Source: Bradyrhizobium jicamae
Lineage (GTDB): Bacteria; Pseudomonadota; Alphaproteobacteria; Rhizobiales; Xanthobacteraceae
Reading direction: 5' to 3'
Length of the DNA stretch: 64,000 nt
Assembly (NCBI RefSeq): GCF_018130695.1
Contig: NZ_JAFCJX010000014.1
Span: forward strand, 124,001-188,000
The position numbers and the translations under genes were made by a program. Below, piece by piece: positions 60,555 through 64,000 of the stretch. Every line of letters starts with the position of its first letter. Position 1 is the first letter of the stretch. Under the pieces are notes generated by a model, which was not told where the DNA came from, searched no databases, and saw only the letters and a program-made list of their open reading frames with translations.

Positions 60555-61787
60555 ATGGCTGACGCGCTGATCATCGATGCATGCAGGACGCCGCGCGGTA
60601 TCGGCAAGGCCGGCAAGGGTGCGCTGTCCGGAATTCATCCACAGCAGCTTGGCGCCACCGTGTTGCGCGCTTTGGCCGATCGCACCGGCATCAAGACCGC
60701 CGATGTCGACGACATCATCTGGGGCACCAGCTCGCAGCGCGGTCCACAAAGCGGCGATCTCGGGCGGATGTCGGCGCTTGATGCGGGCTACGACGTGAAA
60801 GCGAGCGGCGTCACGCTGGACCGGTTCTGCGGCTCGGGCATCACCAGCGTGAATATGGCGGCCGCTGCCATCATGTCCGGCTCGGAGGATCTGGTGATCG
60901 CCGGCGGCACCGAGATGATGTCGATGGAAGGACGCCGCGGCGAGGGGCCGTTCATGATGGACGCCGGCAATCTGCGCCTGCGCGCGCGGCATCCGCAGTC
61001 GCATCAGGGCGTCTGCGCCGATGCGGTCGCCACGCTGGAAGGGATCTCGCGGCAGGGCGTCGACGAGCTCGGCCTGGAAAGCCAGAAGCGCGCGGCGGCC
61101 GCAATCAAGGGTGGTCATTTCGACAAGAGCCTGGTGCCGGTCCATCGCGAGGACGGTTCGCTCGCGCTCGACCGCGAGGAGTATCCGCGGCCGCAGACCA
61201 CGCTGGAAGGGCTTGCGGCGCTGAAGCCCGCGTTTCCCGCGATCGCCGATTACGCACTCGACGACAAGGGTACGACCTATCGCCAGCTGATCCTGGATAA
61301 ATATCCTGATCTCGACATCAACTTTGTCCACCACGCGGGAAATTCGTCGGGCGTGGTCGATGGCTCGGCGGCGATCCTGCTTGCATCGCCGGACTACGCC
61401 AGGAAGCACGGCCTGAAGCCGCGCGCCCGTGTGGTGGCGATGGCCAATATGGGGGATTCGCCGACGCTGATGCTGAACGCGCCGGTGCCGGCCGCGCGCA
61501 AGGTGCTGGCCAAGGCCGGGCTGACGCTCGACGACATCGACCTGTTCGAAATCAACGAGGCCTTTGCCGTCGTCGCGGAAAAGTTCATCCGCGACCTCAA
61601 GCTCGACCGCGACAAGGTCAACGTCAATGGCGGCTCGATCGCGCTTGGTCACCCGATCGGCGCGACCGGTTCGATCCTGATCGGAACGGTGCTTGACGAG
61701 CTGGAGCGGCGCGATCTCAAGCGCGGCCTGGTGACGATGTGTGCGGCCGGCGGCATGGCGCCGGCGATCATCATCGAGCGCGTCTGA
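60555..61787 (+). CDS. Acetyl-CoA C-acyltransferase (thiolase)
   Basis: A 410-residue thiolase. The nucleophile Cys92 is in RFCGSGITS, NEAF is at residues 335-338 or so (EINEAFAVV), the His is in GGSIALGHPIGATGS and the second Cys in TMCAAGGMAPA. Both catalytic cysteines and the His are intact, so it is a degradative or biosynthetic thiolase rather than an SCP2-like relative. Last gene of the plus-strand catabolic unit; it would cleave a 3-ketoacyl-CoA from the preceding steps to acetyl- or propionyl-CoA. Confidence 0.92.
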   Translation: MADALIIDACRTPRGIGKAGKGALSGIHPQQLGATVLRALADRTGIKTADVDDIIWGTSSQRGPQSGDLGRMSALDAGYDVKASGVTLDRFCGSGITSVNMAAAAIMSGSEDLVIAGGTEMMSMEGRRGEGPFMMDAGNLRLRARHPQSHQGVCADAVATLEGISRQGVDELGLESQKRAAAAIKGGHFDKSLVPVHREDGSLALDREEYPRPQTTLEGLAALKPAFPAIADYALDDKGTTYRQLILDKYPDLDINFVHHAGNSSGVVDGSAAILLASPDYARKHGLKPRARVVAMANMGDSPTLMLNAPVPAARKVLAKAGLTLDDIDLFEINEAFAVVAEKFIRDLKLDRDKVNVNGGSIALGHPIGATGSILIGTVLDELERRDLKRGLVTMCAAGGMAPAIIIERV

Positions 61788-61790
61788 AGA

Positions 61791-63380
61791 TCAGGCGGCC
61801 GGAAATTCAAGCTCGAAGGTCACGCCGGCGTCTGATGGCCGCAGATGGATCGATCCGCCATGGCTGATCATGATGGCCTGGACGATCGCGAGCCCCATGC
61901 CGGTGCCGCCGGTGTCGCGACGCGTGGTGAAGAAGGCATCGAAGATCCGGTCGCGATTGGGCTCCGAGATCGGATCGCCGTCATTGCTCACGGTCATCCT
62001 CACGATACTGCGATCGTCGATCGCCTCGATGCGCACATTCCTGGCGTTGTGGCGGATCGCATTCTCGGTGAGGTGCACCAGCACGATCTGGGCCTTCTCG
62101 CCGGACATGGCGATAGAACGGTCGAGACAGCCGATGGCGATGATCGCCCGGCCTGGAAAGCGCGCCATCAAGCCGTTGACGACCGCGCCAAGCTGGATCC
62201 GCTCGTTCTGGGGGACGCTCTCGGCGCGCGCCAACTCGCGCAACCGGTGGCCCATCGCCTCCAGCCGCTCGGCGTCGCCGAGAATGTTCGAGACGAACGT
62301 CTTTTGCTCGGTTCGCGTGAGCGTGTCCGACTTGCTCTGCAGCGAATCGAGCAGCAGCTCGGCAGCGCCCTTGATCGATGTCAGGGGCGATTTCAATTCG
62401 TGGGTCAGGTGGGCCGAGAACGTTGCGATGTAGTCGGAGCGGCGCGAGAGCTGCTGCGCCATGCCGAGAAAACTGTCCGACAGCTGCGCGAGCTCGCGCG
62501 TGCCGTAATGCTGCAGCGGCCGAAACGCATCGCGATCGCCGCGGCCGATCCGCGTCGCGCGGTCGACCAGCTCGCGCATCGGCCGCGTCACGGTGCGGGA
62601 GAAGATCAATCCGATCGCGATGGTCGCGAGCACGACGGTCAAGGCCGCCAGGATGAACTTGCCGCGCTCCAGATAGATGTGCTCGAAGATGTTGCTTGGC
62701 GTTCGCGAAGTGTAGATCACGCCGGCCACGCGATTGTTGACGATGACGGGCATCGCGGAAAAGACGTGAACGCCGACGCCGCGGCTGATCGAATAGATCG
62801 GAGGTGGCGGCTTGTCGGGAACGCGGATGCGCAGGGCGGCGCTGTACTGCCCCTTTAACGCGGCCGCGACCTCTTCAATATGGGCGAGCGACTGCCCGAC
62901 CTCCTGGCGCCCGGCGATCACGGTGCCGTTCGGATCCAGGATGCGAAAGCCTGCCAGCGTCACTTTTTGCGTCTCGCGGATGATCGGCATCAAGCGCGCG
63001 CCGATCTCTAGATAGGCCGGGTCCGCTGGCTTTGTTGCCGGCAATGCGTCGGGCCGGCGGCGCAGCAAATCGTTGCCGGCGAGATCGAGGGTCGGTCGGA
63101 TGGGGGTGAGTTCGCCGGGATCAGGCACGGCTTGCGGTGGCAACTCGACCCCTAGGGGAATGCCGCGGTCGAGCCGTGCTTGCACCTCCTGAGCACAGAT
63201 GGCCGCAAGCACGCGGCTTTGCGCGATCAGCTCGGCCTGGGTCTGGTGGATCAGCTGGTTGTCGTAGAGGCGGAACAGGAACAGCCCGACCAGCGGGAGC
63301 GTTGCCACGGTCGCGAGCACGACAAAGACGACGAGGCCGAGCGAAGGCCGCCACTTTTCGCGCGCGCGGAACAGCGTCAT
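61791..63380 (-). CDS. Sensor histidine kinase with HAMP domain
   Basis: About 529 residues from the Met at 63380 (MTLFRAREKWRPS). A first membrane helix (GLVVFVVLATVATLPLVGLFLF) is followed by a periplasmic sensor of roughly 250 residues and a second helix (KFILAALTVVLATIAIGLIF). A HAMP segment (RTVTRPMRELVDRATRIGRGD) precedes the HisKA motif with His in LTHELKSPLTS and the HATPase (NGxxxS-like TVSNDGDPI, GTGMGLAIV). The start overlaps the stop of the response regulator gene by four bases, so the two form an operon. The stimulus is unknown; the 3' end adjoins the thiolase gene convergently. Confidence 0.88.
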   Translation of the reverse strand: MTLFRAREKWRPSLGLVVFVVLATVATLPLVGLFLFRLYDNQLIHQTQAELIAQSRVLAAICAQEVQARLDRGIPLGVELPPQAVPDPGELTPIRPTLDLAGNDLLRRRPDALPATKPADPAYLEIGARLMPIIRETQKVTLAGFRILDPNGTVIAGRQEVGQSLAHIEEVAAALKGQYSAALRIRVPDKPPPPIYSISRGVGVHVFSAMPVIVNNRVAGVIYTSRTPSNIFEHIYLERGKFILAALTVVLATIAIGLIFSRTVTRPMRELVDRATRIGRGDRDAFRPLQHYGTRELAQLSDSFLGMAQQLSRRSDYIATFSAHLTHELKSPLTSIKGAAELLLDSLQSKSDTLTRTEQKTFVSNILGDAERLEAMGHRLRELARAESVPQNERIQLGAVVNGLMARFPGRAIIAIGCLDRSIAMSGEKAQIVLVHLTENAIRHNARNVRIEAIDDRSIVRMTVSNDGDPISEPNRDRIFDAFFTTRRDTGGTGMGLAIVQAIMISHGGSIHLRPSDAGVTFELEFPAA

Positions 63381-64000
63381 GCCTGCAGCTCGCACCGGCC
63401 GAGCTTGAAGCCGACGCCATGGACGGTCTCGATGACATTGTCGCAATTCACCGCTGCGAGCTTGGCTCTGATGTTGCGGATATGGCTGTCGATGGTGCGG
63501 TCCGAGACCTGGATGTTGAGCTGATAGGCCGCGCTCATGATCTGCTCGCGGCTGAACACCGACGCCGGGCGGGTCAGGAAGGCGCGGAGGATGCCAAACT
63601 CGATCGCGGTCAACCGAAGCGGATGGCCGGCGAAGGTTGCCACATGCTGCTCAGGATCGACGGATAGATTGCCCTGCGTGAGCGCGGCAGTCGCCTGTGT
63701 CCCATTGCTGCCCCGCGCACTCATCCGGCGCAGGATGACATTGACCCGCGCGACGAGTTCGCGCGGGCTAAATGGCTTGGTGACGTAATCGTCGCCGCCG
63801 ATCTCGAGGCCGAGGATTCGGTCGATCTCGTCGTCGCGTGCGGAGAGGAAAAGGATCGGCACGTCGGACGACTTGCGGATCTCGCGGCAGACATCGAGCC
63901 CGTCGAACTCGGGCATGCCGATGTCGAGCACGATCAGGTCCGGCCGGTCGCTGGCAAAGCGCGTCAGCGCCTCCTTGCCGTCGCGCGCCTCGGTGACGCT
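63377..64000 (-). CDS. OmpR/PhoB-family response regulator (N-terminus outside window)
   Basis: Only the C-terminal part and about 85% of the receiver are visible: the frame continues past the right edge of the window. Phospho-acceptor Asp lies in LIVLDIGMPEF, the Lys in VTKPFSPREL, and a winged helix-turn-helix follows (RLTAIEFGILRAFLTRPASVF, SDRTIDSHIRNIRAKL). It is the partner of the kinase at 61791-63380, whose start overlaps its stop by four bases. Confidence 0.88.
   Translation of the reverse strand, partial: SVTEARDGKEALTRFASDRPDLIVLDIGMPEFDGLDVCREIRKSSDVPILFLSARDDEIDRILGLEIGGDDYVTKPFSPRELVARVNVILRRMSARGSNGTQATAALTQGNLSVDPEQHVATFAGHPLRLTAIEFGILRAFLTRPASVFSREQIMSAAYQLNIQVSDRTIDSHIRNIRAKLAAVNCDNVIETVHGVGFKLGRCELQA

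Overview
The window looks like chromosomal DNA of an alphaproteobacterium, most probably a Bradyrhizobium. This rests on the high GC content, the dispersed palindromic repeats of a type I associate with that genus, and the gene families present; no ribosomal RNA is available to confirm it. No tRNA, rRNA, CRISPR, prophage or insertion sequence was seen.

The left half (about 4.5-36.3 kb) is dominated by a periplasmic alcohol-oxidation and probable lanthanide-handling region. It holds two PQQ-dependent alcohol dehydrogenases (5.8-7.5 kb and xoxF at 31.1 kb), both carrying the extra Asp two residues after the catalytic Asp that marks lanthanide-dependent enzymes. Around them lie two c-type cytochromes, two MoxJ/XoxJ-like periplasmic binding proteins, a lanmodulin (four EF-hands with Pro at position 2), a stand-alone pqqA, and a quinoprotein-associated SoxYZ-like carrier with its metallo-hydrolase and a CxxxCW protein. 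A block resembling the lut cluster of Methylorubrum (binding protein, YVTN propeller, ABC-2 ATPase and permease, exported protein) and a TonB-dependent receptor that may serve as the outer-membrane importer complete it. Formaldehyde made by XoxF would go to the glutathione route: Gfa and class III alcohol dehydrogenase directly behind xoxG, and S-formylglutathione hydrolase at 23.6 kb. Regulators in the region are a LuxR-type response regulator with a HisKA_3 kinase and an AraC-type protein divergent from xoxF.

The outer left edge (0-4.4 kb) has a partial serine hydrolase, a Baeyer-Villiger-type monooxygenase, a TetR regulator and a Gfo/Idh/MocA oxidoreductase separated by a tandem palindromic operator candidate. 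The middle (36-47.4 kb) has an epoxide hydrolase, an acetyltransferase, a sigma-54 activator with a GntP permease and a CoA-transferase, then a non-coding stretch of about 790 bases with a strongly structured RNA-like element, a tandem GAF protein, an MlrC-type M81 peptidase and a DsbA-like isomerase.

The right part (47.9-61.8 kb) is a catabolic cluster: a HAPMO-like Baeyer-Villiger monooxygenase, an SDR, a TetR regulator and an acyl-CoA synthetase on the minus strand, divergent from a complete branched-chain-amino-acid-type ABC importer, a second SDR, a class III CoA-transferase, an enoyl-CoA hydratase and a thiolase. Together they suggest uptake, oxidation, CoA activation and beta-oxidation-like cleavage of an unidentified (cyclic) ketone, alcohol or acid. 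The window ends in a sensor kinase and a truncated OmpR-type response regulator.
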